DNA of 53,566 nucleotides from contig JAICJC010000009.1 in NCBI GenBank assembly GCA_025928655.1, positions 1-53,566 of the forward strand. Direction: 5' to 3'. The position numbers and the translations under genes are program-made. This document shows, in pieces, positions 30,807-38,345 of the stretch. The notes below the pieces were generated by a model. The model saw only the letters and a program-made list of their open reading frames with translations. It had not been told where the DNA came from and searched no databases. Source of the stretch: Thermoleophilia bacterium. GTDB taxonomy: Bacteria > Actinomycetota > Thermoleophilia > Gaiellales > JAICJC01. Position 1 is the first letter of the stretch; every line of letters begins with the position of its first letter.

Positions 30807-32162
30807 CTAGAGCGTCGGCAGGTAGCGGTCGAGCTCCCACTCGCTGACCTGGACGCGGTAGTCGTCCCACTCCTCCCGCTTCAGGGCGATCAGGCGGTCG
30901 CGCAGCTCGAAGCCGAGCGCCTTCTCGACCAGGGGCGACTCCTCGGCCAGGTCGATCGCCTCGCCGAGGGACTCCGGCAGCGAGTCGATCCCGAGCGCGT
31001 GCCGCTCCGGCTTCGAGATCGTGGAGAGGTACGTCTCCATCGGGTCGGGCAGCTCGTAGCCCTGCTCGATCCCCTCGAGCCCGGCGTGCAGCAGCGCCGC
31101 GAACGCGAGGTAGGGATTGCAGGCCGGGTCGGGGCAGCGGATCTCGGCCCGGGTCGCGCCGGCTCTGCCGGGGTGGTACAGCGGCACCCGGATCAGCGCC
31201 GAGCGGTTGCGCTGCGACCAGGCGATGTAGACCGGCGCCTCGTAGCCGGGGACGAGCCGCTTGTAGCTGTTCGCCCACTGCGCGAAGAGGAGCGAGATCT
31301 CGGGCGCGTGCCGCAGCTGGCCGGCGATGAAGCTCTTCGCGACGTCGGACAGGTACCAGCCGTCGTCAGGGTCGAAGAACGCGTTCTCGCCCGCCGTGAA
31401 GAGGGACTGGTGCGTGTGCATGCCCGAGCCGTTCACGCCGTACAGCGGCTTCGGCATGAAGGTCGCGTACACGCCGTGGCGCTTGGCCACCTCCTTCACC
31501 ACGCTGCGGTACGTGATGCAGTGGTCGGCCATGTCCAGCCCGCCCCCGTAGCGCATGTCGATCTCGTGCTGGCTGGGCCCGACCTCGTGGTGGAGGTACT
31601 CGACCGGGATACCCATCTGCTCCAGGGCGAGGACGGTGTGCTTGCGGAGATCGACGGATGCGTCGGCCGTCGTCTCCTCGAAGTAGCCGCCCGCGTCGAG
31701 CGGGTGCGGCCTGCCGTCCTCGTCCAGGCGGAAGTAGAAGAACTCGAGCTCGGGGCCCACGTTGAAGGCGTCGAAGCCGAGCGAGCGCATGCGCTCGAGG
31801 GCGCAGCGCAGCACATGGCGGGAGTCGGCGAAGTAGGGCTCGCCCGCCGGCGTGCGGATGTCGCAGATCATCCGCGCCACCGACCGGTCGCCCGAGCTCC
31901 AGGGCAGCACCCGGAACGAGGTCGGGTCGGGCATCGCGATCATGTCCGACTCCTCGATCGCGTTGAAGCCGGTCACGGACGAGCCGTCGAAGCCCATCCC
32001 GTGCATCACGGCGTTCTCCAGCTCGCGCCGGGTGATGGCGAAGCTCTTCAGCCGGCCGACCAGGTCGGTGAACCACAGCTGGACGAAGGTGATGTCCTCG
32101 TCCTTGACCCGCCTGATCACGTCGGCGCGCAGGTCGTCCGCCGCGGTTGGGATCGTTTCCAT
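30807..32162 (-). CDS. glnA: Glutamine synthetase, type I (alpha-like)
   Basis: A 451-aa enzyme that makes glutamine from glutamate, ammonia and ATP. Signature motifs are FTDLVGRLKSF and GFDGSSVTGF near the N-terminus, VGPELEFFYF (metal site), HHEVGPSQHEIDMRY, GSGMHTHQSL and RNRSALIRVP. The tail lacks the adenylylation Tyr motif NLYxLP of GSI-beta, so control by GlnE is unlikely. The ATG at 32162 is preceded by AAAGGAG; an ATG 27 bp upstream in the same frame (32189) lies in the terminator tail. The leader contains a strong U-tailed terminator with a competing hairpin, indicating attenuation control. Confidence 0.95.
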   Translation of the reverse strand: METIPTAADDLRADVIRRVKDEDITFVQLWFTDLVGRLKSFAITRRELENAVMHGMGFDGSSVTGFNAIEESDMIAMPDPTSFRVLPWSSGDRSVARMICDIRTPAGEPYFADSRHVLRCALERMRSLGFDAFNVGPELEFFYFRLDEDGRPHPLDAGGYFEETTADASVDLRKHTVLALEQMGIPVEYLHHEVGPSQHEIDMRYGGGLDMADHCITYRSVVKEVAKRHGVYATFMPKPLYGVNGSGMHTHQSLFTAGENAFFDPDDGWYLSDVAKSFIAGQLRHAPEISLLFAQWANSYKRLVPGYEAPVYIAWSQRNRSALIRVPLYHPGRAGATRAEIRCPDPACNPYLAFAALLHAGLEGIEQGYELPDPMETYLSTISKPERHALGIDSLPESLGEAIDLAEESPLVEKALGFELRDRLIALKREEWDDYRVQVSEWELDRYLPTL

Positions 32163-32190
32163 CTCGCTCCTTTCGCAAATTCCGGGCATG

Positions 32191-32232
32191 AAAAAAGCCC
32201 CCGGCCGGACCGCGCAGGTCCTTGCCAGAGGC
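32191..32232 (-). terminator. Intrinsic terminator in the glnA leader
   Basis: On the glnA strand GCCTCTGGC (32232-32224) pairs with GCCGGGGGC (32205-32197; two G-U pairs), enclosing an inner hairpin GGACC/GGTCC (32221-32217 with 32211-32207, 5-nt loop), followed by six U (32196-32191). It ends 11 nt before the AAAGGAG ribosome binding site of glnA. This is the only canonical U-tailed terminator seen in the window and it lies in a 5' leader. Confidence 0.82.
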
Positions 32233-32292
32233 TCCGTCGCCTCCCGCACCCGCCATCGTCGGCGGGCGCGGTTCGCTCAGCTCGAGACTCTA
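32228..32292 (-). promoter_or_regulatory. glnA leader: promoter box and two hexaloop hairpins (ANTAR-target-like)
   Basis: TAGAGT (32292-32287), overlapping the stop codon of the upstream gene, is a possible -10 box with transcription starting near 32280. P1 is an 11-bp stem (32271-32261 with 32254-32244, one G-U) closing the hexaloop GACGAU. P2 follows with no linker: GAGGC/GCCUC (32243-32239 with 32232-32228) closing the hexaloop GACGGA. The 3' arm of P2 is the 5' arm of the terminator, so P2 and termination exclude each other. Tandem hexaloops with G at position 4 resemble ANTAR-binding RNA; the usual A at position 1 is G here. Confidence 0.62.
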
Positions 32293-33075
32293 GCCGACGC
32301 CCCGGCGGGCCAGGGTCGCCTCGATCCCGCGCACGTCGCCGTCGGAGTCGGAGAGCACCGACGCGGCCGCGAAGCCGAGCCGGTCGAGCTCGGGCTCGAG
32401 CAGCCCCGCCTGATCGCCGCCGAGCTCGAGCAGGGCCGCGCCGCCGGCCCGCAGCACCGCTGCGGCCCCTGCGAGCGCGCGGCGCAGGACGGCCGTCCCG
32501 TCCGGCCCCCCGTCGTAGGCGCGCGCCGACTCGAACGCGAAGGTGTCGCGCTGGAGCGACCGCAGCTCGCGCGTCGGCACGTAGGGCACGACGGCGGTCA
32601 CGACGTCGACCCGGCCCCGGAGCGCCGCGGGCAGAGGGCCGAACAGGTCGCCGGCGCGGGCGTCGATCCCGTTCGCGCGGGCGCACGCGACCGCCCGCTC
32701 GTCGACGTCCGTCGCGAGCACCGTCGCGCCCGGCCGGCGATCGGCCACCACTGCCGCAACCGCGCCCGAGCCGGTGCAGACGTCGACCGCGATGCCGCCG
32801 GCCGGCAGCCGCTCGGCGGCGCGCAGCGCGAGCGCCTCGGTGTGCGGCCGGGGCACGTAGACGCCCGCCTCGACCCGCACCCACCGGCCGCAGAGCTCCG
32901 CGCCGCCGACGATCCACGCGAGCGGCTCGCCGGCCAGGCGCCGCCCGGCGAGCGACGCCAGCAGGCGCTCGTCGCCGCCGGCCGCCCGCTGCAGCTGCTC
33001 CGCCTCCTCGCGGGCGCTGAGGAACCCCGCGGCGGCCAGCCGTTCGGCGAGCTCGGGCACGAAGCGATCGTACAT
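32290..33075 (-). CDS. PrmC/HemK-like methyltransferase with altered NPPY motif
   Basis: A 261-aa class I SAM-dependent methyltransferase. The N-terminal helical part and linker (LAGEPLAWIVGGAELCG, VYVPRPHTEALAL) match PrmC/HemK, which methylates the GGQ Gln of release factors. The SAM site is IAVDVCTGSGAVAAVVA. The catalytic NPPY motif is replaced by VVPY (TAVVPYVPTREL), so Gln methylation is doubtful. A second, canonical prmC would be expected elsewhere. The gene ends about 20 nt before the first hairpin of the glnA leader. It is divergent from the exchanger gene with only 25 bp between starts. Confidence 0.75.
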   Translation of the reverse strand: MYDRFVPELAERLAAAGFLSAREEAEQLQRAAGGDERLLASLAGRRLAGEPLAWIVGGAELCGRWVRVEAGVYVPRPHTEALALRAAERLPAGGIAVDVCTGSGAVAAVVADRRPGATVLATDVDERAVACARANGIDARAGDLFGPLPAALRGRVDVVTAVVPYVPTRELRSLQRDTFAFESARAYDGGPDGTAVLRRALAGAAAVLRAGGAALLELGGDQAGLLEPELDRLGFAAASVLSDSDGDVRGIEATLARRGVG

Positions 33076-33100
33076 GCGCCTGGAATAGGCTCCCGCCGCG

Positions 33101-34156
33101 ATGGCCGGCCTCTCGACGCCGATCCTGATCCTCGTCTTCCTGTTGGCGTCCGCCGCGACCTGGATCGCCGGCATGGCGCTCTCGAGCACGACCGACGAGC
33201 TCGACAACCGGCTCGGGCTGGGCGCGGCGCTCGGCGGCATGATCCTGCTCGCGATCGCCGGCAGCCTGCCCGAGACCGTGATCACGGTCACCGCCACCGC
33301 CCAGGGCAACCTCGGCCTCGCCGCCGGGAACCTGATCGGCGGGATCGCGATCCAGACGATGGTGCTGGTCGCGTGCGACGCCGCGGCCTCCGGCGAGCGG
33401 CCGCTCACCTACCTGGTCGGCTCGCTCGTTCCCGTCGTCGAGGGCCTGGCGGTGGTGCTCGTCGTCGGCGAGGTGCTGCTCGGCGCCCTGCTCCCGGCCC
33501 GCGACGCCGTGGGGCCGGTCAGCCCGGCGTCCATCGCCATCGTGATCACGTGGCTCGGGCTCCTGTGGGTGCTGAACCACGTCCAGCGCAACCCGCGCTG
33601 GAACGTTGCGATGCCCGGCTCGGAGCCGGGCCGGCCGGACCGGTCGGTGCGCGGGGAGCAGCACCCGAAGCGCCATCAGGAGCGATCGCTCGCAGCGGTG
33701 CTCGCGATCTTCGGCACGGGTGCGGCCGTGACGCTGGTCGGCGGCGTCGTGCTCGAGAGCGGGGGCAACGTGCTCGCCGACCGGGCCGGCATCAACGGCG
33801 TGATCTTCGGTGCCACGGTGCTCGCGCTGGCGACGGCGCTGCCGGAGATCTCCTCCGGCGTCGCGGCGGTGCGGATCGGCGACCACCAGCTCGCGACCGG
33901 CGACATCTTCGGCGGCAACGCCTTCCAGGTGTGCCTCTTCCTGGTCGCCGACCTGATCGCCGGGCGCCCGGTGCTACCGACCGCCGGCCATCTGAACAGC
34001 TGGCTCGGCGGCCTCGGCGTCATCCTGACGGTCATCTACCTGGTCGGCGTCATCGTGCGCCCGCGCCGCTGCTTCCTGCGGCTGGGCATCGACTCGATCC
34101 TGGTCGTGATCGTGTTCGCGCTCGGGATCCTGGGACTCTCCGCGCTGCCCACGTGA
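33101..34156 (+). CDS. CaCA-family sodium/calcium exchanger-like protein
   Basis: A 351-aa membrane protein with about 10-11 segments and the two alpha repeats of cation/Ca2+ exchangers: GSLPETVITVTATAQGN with GNLIGGIAIQT (about 60-90), and ALPEISSGVAAVRIGD with GDIFGGNAFQV (about 245-275). The acidic PE residues are the ion-binding Glu pair. A hydrophilic loop of about 40 residues in the middle (ending KRHQERS) separates the halves. It would export Ca2+ or a related cation against Na+ or H+. TAGGCT ends 9 nt before the ATG, so the mRNA is probably leaderless. Confidence 0.85.
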   Translation: MAGLSTPILILVFLLASAATWIAGMALSSTTDELDNRLGLGAALGGMILLAIAGSLPETVITVTATAQGNLGLAAGNLIGGIAIQTMVLVACDAAASGERPLTYLVGSLVPVVEGLAVVLVVGEVLLGALLPARDAVGPVSPASIAIVITWLGLLWVLNHVQRNPRWNVAMPGSEPGRPDRSVRGEQHPKRHQERSLAAVLAIFGTGAAVTLVGGVVLESGGNVLADRAGINGVIFGATVLALATALPEISSGVAAVRIGDHQLATGDIFGGNAFQVCLFLVADLIAGRPVLPTAGHLNSWLGGLGVILTVIYLVGVIVRPRRCFLRLGIDSILVVIVFALGILGLSALPT

Positions 34157-34228
34157 ACCCGCGTGCTGGCCGAATTTCCTCCGTGCCGTAAGCGGCTTGG
34201 TTTATGATGTGCACGGAAGGAGAACCGC

Positions 34229-34888
34229 ATGGTGATCGTCACCATCTCGTGGCAGCTCGGGATCGACGGTGAACGTGTGGGCGCCATGGTCGGCGAGCGA
34301 CTGGCGCTGCCCGTCGTGGACGCGCAGGTGGTGGACGCGGTGATGCACGCCCTGCGCATCGGCCGGGCGGACGCCGCCGACATGGAGCGCTTCGTGCCGA
34401 CGTGGGGCGCCAACCTGGCCGTGGCGCTGCTCGCGACCGCCGGGATGCCCGCCGCCCGCGCCGACGTGATCCGGGCCGAGTGCGCGCACACCGCCGTCGA
34501 GGCCGTCATCCGCGAGGCCGCCAGGCACCCGTGCGTCATCATGGGCCGGGGCGGCTTCGCGCTCCTGGCCGACCATCCCGGCGCGTGCCACGTCCGTCTC
34601 ACCGCGCCGGCCGGATGGCGCGCCGCCCGGCTCGCGGCGACGGAGTGCCTTCCGCTCGAGCGGGCCGAGCGCCGCATCGAGTCGGACGACCGCAACCGGG
34701 CCGCGTTCGTCCGCCACTACCACCACCGCCGCATCGACGACCCGGGCAACTTCCACCTCGTGCTCGCGGCCGAGCGGTTCCGGCCGGACGAGCTCGTCGA
34801 CGTCATCGCGGCCGCGGCCACGCACGGCCACGCTCAGGGCGTGCCCGCCGGCGTCGCCTCCGCGGCCGTCGCGTCGTCGTCGCCGTAG
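34229..34888 (+). CDS. Cytidylate-kinase-like protein with altered P-loop
   Basis: A 219-aa protein of the cytidylate kinase-like (AAA_26) family: start VIVTISWQLGIDGERVG takes the place of the usual ISRQxGSGG P-loop, followed by VVDAQVVDAV, then HPCVIMGRGGFALLADHPG near residue 105 and the lid-like RRIESDDRNRAAFVRHYH. The family start and the GRGG motif are present, but the P-loop Gly pattern is changed (GIDG), so nucleotide binding is uncertain. A good ribosome binding site (AAGGAG) and a TATGAT box precede the ATG. The 3' end overlaps the convergent MFS gene by 55 bp. Substrate unknown. Confidence 0.75.
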   Translation: MVIVTISWQLGIDGERVGAMVGERLALPVVDAQVVDAVMHALRIGRADAADMERFVPTWGANLAVALLATAGMPAARADVIRAECAHTAVEAVIREAARHPCVIMGRGGFALLADHPGACHVRLTAPAGWRAARLAATECLPLERAERRIESDDRNRAAFVRHYHHRRIDDPGNFHLVLAAERFRPDELVDVIAAAATHGHAQGVPAGVASAAVASSSP

Positions 34889-36132
34889 CGCCAGAAGGCG
34901 GGGAAGAGCGCCACGATCGGCGCCAGGCCGAGGATGCACAGCAGGCCGCCGGACACGACTGCGGCGCGGGTGCCGAACGCCGCGGCGACCGAGCCCGACT
35001 CGACGTCGCCGACGCGCGGGCCACCCGCCACCACGAGCGTGAAGATCGACGACATCCGCCCCCGCATCGCATCCGGCGTCGCGATGAGCATGATGGCGCT
35101 GCGGCAGACGGCGCTCACGCTGTCGGCCGCGCCCGCGACGGCGAGACAGGCCATCGCCACCCCGAGGCTGTGCGTGAGCCCGGCGAGCGTGACGGCGACG
35201 CCCCAGGCGGCGATGGCGAAGATGACGATGCGGCCGAGGCGGCGGACGTGCTGCAGCCAGCCGGTCGCGAACGCCGCGACGGTGGCGCCGGCCGAGAGCG
35301 CGGCGTAGAGCAGCCCGACCCCCGTCGCGCCGGCGTGGTACACGGTGAGCGCGAGGGCCGGGAAGAGCGCCCGCGGCATCCCGAACGTCATCGCCAGGAG
35401 GTCGGCGGCGAAGCTCCCCATGAGCTCGCCCCGGCGGACGGCGAAGTGGAGGCCGGAGCGCACCGCCGCGAGCACCGACTCGCCCTCGGTCCCGGGCGGG
35501 ACCGGCTGGCGCCGCATCTGCGACACCGCGCCGACCATGGCCGTGAACGTGGCCACGTCGAGCAGGTACGCCCAGTCGATGCCCGCGGCCGCGATCACGA
35601 TGCCGCCGAGCGCCGGCCCGATCACCATCGTCAGCTGGGCCAGCCCGTAGTTGAACGCGACCGCCGGCTGGATCTCGTTCGGCCCGACGATGCTCGGGAT
35701 GATCGCGGTCCGGGTCGGGCGGTCGACGCCGGACGCCGCCGCGGCGATCCCGGCCAGGACGTAGAGGGAGGCCACCGGCGGGCTCCCGGCCGCCGCGCCG
35801 GCCGCGAGCAGCGACGACGTCGTGAGCTGCACGAGCTGCGAGATCAGGAGCAGCCGGCGCCGCTCGGTGCGGTCGGCCAGGGCGCCGCCGAGCAGCGACA
35901 TCCCGGCCAGCGGCACGAGCTCGGCCAGCCCGATCATCCCCACCTCGAACGACGATCCGGTGAGCACGTACATCTGGTACGGGAGCGCCACGAGCGTCAC
36001 CTGGGTGCCCATCCCGGAAACGAACCCACCCAGCGCCAGCAGGCGGTAGTCGCGCGAATGGCGCAGCGGCCCGGTGTCGACCGCGAGCGCGCGCAGCCAG
36101 CGCAACCGCGGCCGGCGTCGGGGGACCTGCAT
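34834..36132 (-). CDS. MFS transporter (DHA3/enterobactin-exporter-like)
   Basis: A 432-aa protein with 12 predicted membrane segments. The loop between TM2 and TM3 has GGALADRTERRRLLL, and QLVQLTTSSLLAA, FNYGLAQLTMVIGPALGG and DAMRGRMSSIFTL are typical of MFS_3/EntS-type exporters, which use the proton gradient to expel small molecules. TAGCGT ends 8 nt before the ATG, suggesting a leaderless mRNA. It converges on the cytidylate-kinase-like gene and follows the NlpC/P60 gene on the same strand with a hairpin between them. Substrate unknown. Confidence 0.87.
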   Translation of the reverse strand: MQVPRRRPRLRWLRALAVDTGPLRHSRDYRLLALGGFVSGMGTQVTLVALPYQMYVLTGSSFEVGMIGLAELVPLAGMSLLGGALADRTERRRLLLISQLVQLTTSSLLAAGAAAGSPPVASLYVLAGIAAAASGVDRPTRTAIIPSIVGPNEIQPAVAFNYGLAQLTMVIGPALGGIVIAAAGIDWAYLLDVATFTAMVGAVSQMRRQPVPPGTEGESVLAAVRSGLHFAVRRGELMGSFAADLLAMTFGMPRALFPALALTVYHAGATGVGLLYAALSAGATVAAFATGWLQHVRRLGRIVIFAIAAWGVAVTLAGLTHSLGVAMACLAVAGAADSVSAVCRSAIMLIATPDAMRGRMSSIFTLVVAGGPRVGDVESGSVAAAFGTRAAVVSGGLLCILGLAPIVALFPAFWRYGDDDATAAEATPAGTP

Positions 36133-36146
36133 CAGCCCGCACGCTA

Positions 36147-36166
36147 CCGCCGCCTTTCGGCGGCGG
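36147..36166 (-). terminator. GC hairpin after the NlpC/P60 gene
   Basis: CCGCCGCC (36147-36154) and GGCGGCGG (36159-36166) form a perfect 8-bp stem with a TTTC loop, starting 3 bp after the NlpC/P60 stop and upstream of the MFS gene. No U tail. It resembles the hairpin at 15741-15769 in position and composition. Confidence 0.5.
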
Positions 36167-36169
36167 CGG

Positions 36170-37705
36170 TCAGTCGCCCCTGGAGCGGCGCGCCAGCGCG
36201 GGCGCTCGCACGACGCAGGCGGCGACGCCGACGACCAGGATCAGCACGAGCCCGGCGATGCCGGTGTCGCCGGGACCGGCGGAGGCATGCACGCTCGCCA
36301 TCGGGACGAGCCGGGGGGCGGCATCGACGGCCGGGGCCGGGGAGGGGGCGTGAGACAGGAGGAGCCGCCGGTCGAAGGCCTCGCCGGCGCTCTGGACGCC
36401 GCGGGCTGAGATCGCGTCGGAGACCGGGGACGCGTCGAGCCAGGTCGGCGCCGGGTGCGCGAAGCGGCGGGCGGCGAGCGCGACGCTGCGGGCGAGGCCG
36501 TTGCCGAGCCCGCCCCGCAGCAGCCGGCCGTAACCGTCCCACGGCACGGCCGAGAGCCGCTCGATCTGAACGGTTACGCCGGAGTGCGGCGCGACCACGA
36601 CCAGCCCGGCGCCGACGTACAGGGCGACGTGGTACGGCGCCCGGGTGCGGCTGTAGAGGAAGGCGAGGTCGCCCGGCTTCAGATGCGCGCGGTCGACGGC
36701 CGCCGACATCCGCCACAGCACGGCGGCGGTCGGGCGTCCCGGCAGCGCCATGCCGGCCCTGGCGTAGGCGTAGTCGACGAGGCCGGAGCAGTCGAAGCCG
36801 CCCTCGGAGTGGCTGTCGCCGCCCCAGATGTACGGCCATCCGACCTGCTCGAGGCCGGCCTTGATGACGCGCGCGCGGCCGCCCGCGGCGGCGGTGATGA
36901 GGGCATGCGCAGCGTGCGGGATGTGCCCCGGCGCCGGGCGGTGCTGCCGGGGCTTCGGCTTCGGCGCGGCCGGGTGGTGGTGCTGCTTCGCCGGCCGGGG
37001 CTTCGGGGCCGGCGTGGGCTTCGGCGTGGGCTTGGGCTTGTGGCTCTTCGGCGGGGACGGCGCGGCGGGCTGGGGGAGGGTGAGGGACGCGCCGGCCGCG
37101 CCGAGGGTGATCGTCGTCCCGGCGGCGAGGCCGTCGTGGTGGTGGAGCAGCGTGAGCTTCAGCCCGGCGACGTCCTCGGTGACGGTGCGGCCGGTCTTCG
37201 TCCGCCCGCCGGGCAGGACGTCGAGGGTGGCCCAGCCGTGCAGGCGCACCTGCATCCCGGGGCGGACGTGCACCCGGCGGCCGAGCACGAACAGGCCCTG
37301 GACGCCGCTCGCGGTCGTGTCGGTGACGGCCCCCTTCTCGACGCCGAGCGCGATCGACGTCCATACCTTGCGCGCCCGCACGGCGCCGTGCAGCAGCCGC
37401 ACATGGCGGAGGATCGAGCCGGCCGTGGCCGACCGGGCCGTGCCCGTCTCGCGGGCGGCCTCCGCCCGCGCCCAGGTCGTGAGGACGGCCGCACCGGCGT
37501 CGTAGGGCCCGCTCTTCACGGCCGGCCCGCCGGCCGTGGCGAGGCCGGTGCCGGCCGGATCGGAGCCGGGGGCGAGCACGGAGACCGCGTCGGCGGACGC
37601 GGTCGCGGGCGGCGGGCTCGCGGCGGCTGCGCCGGCAGGGCCCGACACCGCGACGGCGAATATCGCCGCACAAAGCGCTAACCACCAGCGACCCCACAGT
37701 CGCAC
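36170..37705 (-). CDS. Secreted NlpC/P60 cell-wall hydrolase
   Basis: A 511-aa protein with a signal peptide (WWLALCAAIFAVAVSG, cleaved near AGAAAA), a middle domain of about 150 residues, a Lys/Pro/His-rich linker (about 210-265) and a catalytic NlpC/P60 domain (about 275-400): WPYIWGGDS, FDCSGLVDYAY (nucleophile Cys), LKPGDLAFLY and APYHVALYVG (His). A C-terminal hydrophobic helix (GIAGLVLILVVGVAACVV) with a basic tail anchors it to the membrane. The GTG at 37705 has GGAGGT 6 nt upstream; an ATG 15 bp earlier (37720) is the alternative. It should cut peptidoglycan stem peptides during growth or division. Confidence 0.88.
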   Translation of the reverse strand: MRLWGRWWLALCAAIFAVAVSGPAGAAAASPPPATASADAVSVLAPGSDPAGTGLATAGGPAVKSGPYDAGAAVLTTWARAEAARETGTARSATAGSILRHVRLLHGAVRARKVWTSIALGVEKGAVTDTTASGVQGLFVLGRRVHVRPGMQVRLHGWATLDVLPGGRTKTGRTVTEDVAGLKLTLLHHHDGLAAGTTITLGAAGASLTLPQPAAPSPPKSHKPKPTPKPTPAPKPRPAKQHHHPAAPKPKPRQHRPAPGHIPHAAHALITAAAGGRARVIKAGLEQVGWPYIWGGDSHSEGGFDCSGLVDYAYARAGMALPGRPTAAVLWRMSAAVDRAHLKPGDLAFLYSRTRAPYHVALYVGAGLVVVAPHSGVTVQIERLSAVPWDGYGRLLRGGLGNGLARSVALAARRFAHPAPTWLDASPVSDAISARGVQSAGEAFDRRLLLSHAPSPAPAVDAAPRLVPMASVHASAGPGDTGIAGLVLILVVGVAACVVRAPALARRSRGD

Positions 37706-37794
37706 CGTCGGACCTCCCATGCCGCCCTCAAGCGGGGATGATGCCACGTTTCCCCGGGAATGCCGGGCGGTAACGTGTCATTTACAACCGCGGT

Positions 37795-38091
37795 CTAATG
37801 GAATCGCGACGCGGCCGAGCGCGTGCGCGAGAGCGGGATCTGCTTGCGCTGCCACAGCCCGACCTCGAACGCGATGATGCCGAGCAGCCCCGCGCCGGTC
37901 CAGAGCAGCTCGGCGCGGAGCGGGTGGTGATGGTGCGGGCGAGTGCCGCAGACGGACGCCGTTCGCGTCGGGCAGGACGGCTTCGGCGTGGTCATCTGCC
38001 ACGTCACGACACCGGCGACCAGGAACGCCACCGCGAGTGCCGCAATCGCCAGCGGAACCGCCCATCGGCGAGAACGTGTCACGTCCCGCAC
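37795..38091 (-). CDS. Small two-segment membrane protein
   Basis: A 98-aa protein (95 aa if the second GTG at 38082 is used) with TM1 at about 12-30 (WAVPLAIAALAVAFLVAGVV), an outside loop containing two Cys and four His (PSCPTRTASVCGTRPHHHHP) and TM2 (LLWTGAGLLGIIAFEVGLW), ending in a basic tail. The His/Cys loop could bind a metal. No family recognised. It lies upstream of the NlpC/P60 gene on the same strand with an 89-bp gap. Confidence 0.58.
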   Translation of the reverse strand: MRDVTRSRRWAVPLAIAALAVAFLVAGVVTWQMTTPKPSCPTRTASVCGTRPHHHHPLRAELLWTGAGLLGIIAFEVGLWQRKQIPLSRTRSAASRFH

Positions 38092-38345
38092 CGTACCACC
38101 TTCACCCCGGGGTCGCAGCGAACGCGGAGACCGGGTCGAGCGAGGTCGGCCGGGCGCATCGCGGCCGGCCCTGCGTCGGGAGTTCCGGGTGCACCGCACT
38201 CGAAAAGGGGACCGGCCGTTCTCAGCGTTTTTTCAGCTCCGTCTCCGGTTCTCTTCACACTGTCCGGGCATCATGCCGGTACTCACCGAACATCCGCGGG
38301 GACGCAGCAGCCGCCCGCACGCACCTTCCGAAAGGTCGAATCACC
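38092..38345. other. Intergenic region upstream of the HtrA-like gene
   Basis: About 250 bp between divergent genes. It holds a GAAAGG ribosome binding site for the protease gene and a relatively T-rich stretch (CAGCGTTTTTTCAGC near 38226-38240). I see no further gene, tRNA or clear promoter pair. Confidence 0.4.

Noticed and set aside
32163-32290. glnA leader as a glutamine (glnA-type) riboswitch, glycine riboswitch or T-box
   Set aside because: The conserved core bases of those RNAs were not found; tandem hexaloops plus terminator fit an ANTAR-type leader better.
34402-36864. 820-codon plus-strand open frame
   Set aside because: Antisense to the MFS and NlpC/P60 genes and out of frame with the cytidylate-kinase-like gene; low-complexity Arg/Gly/His composition.
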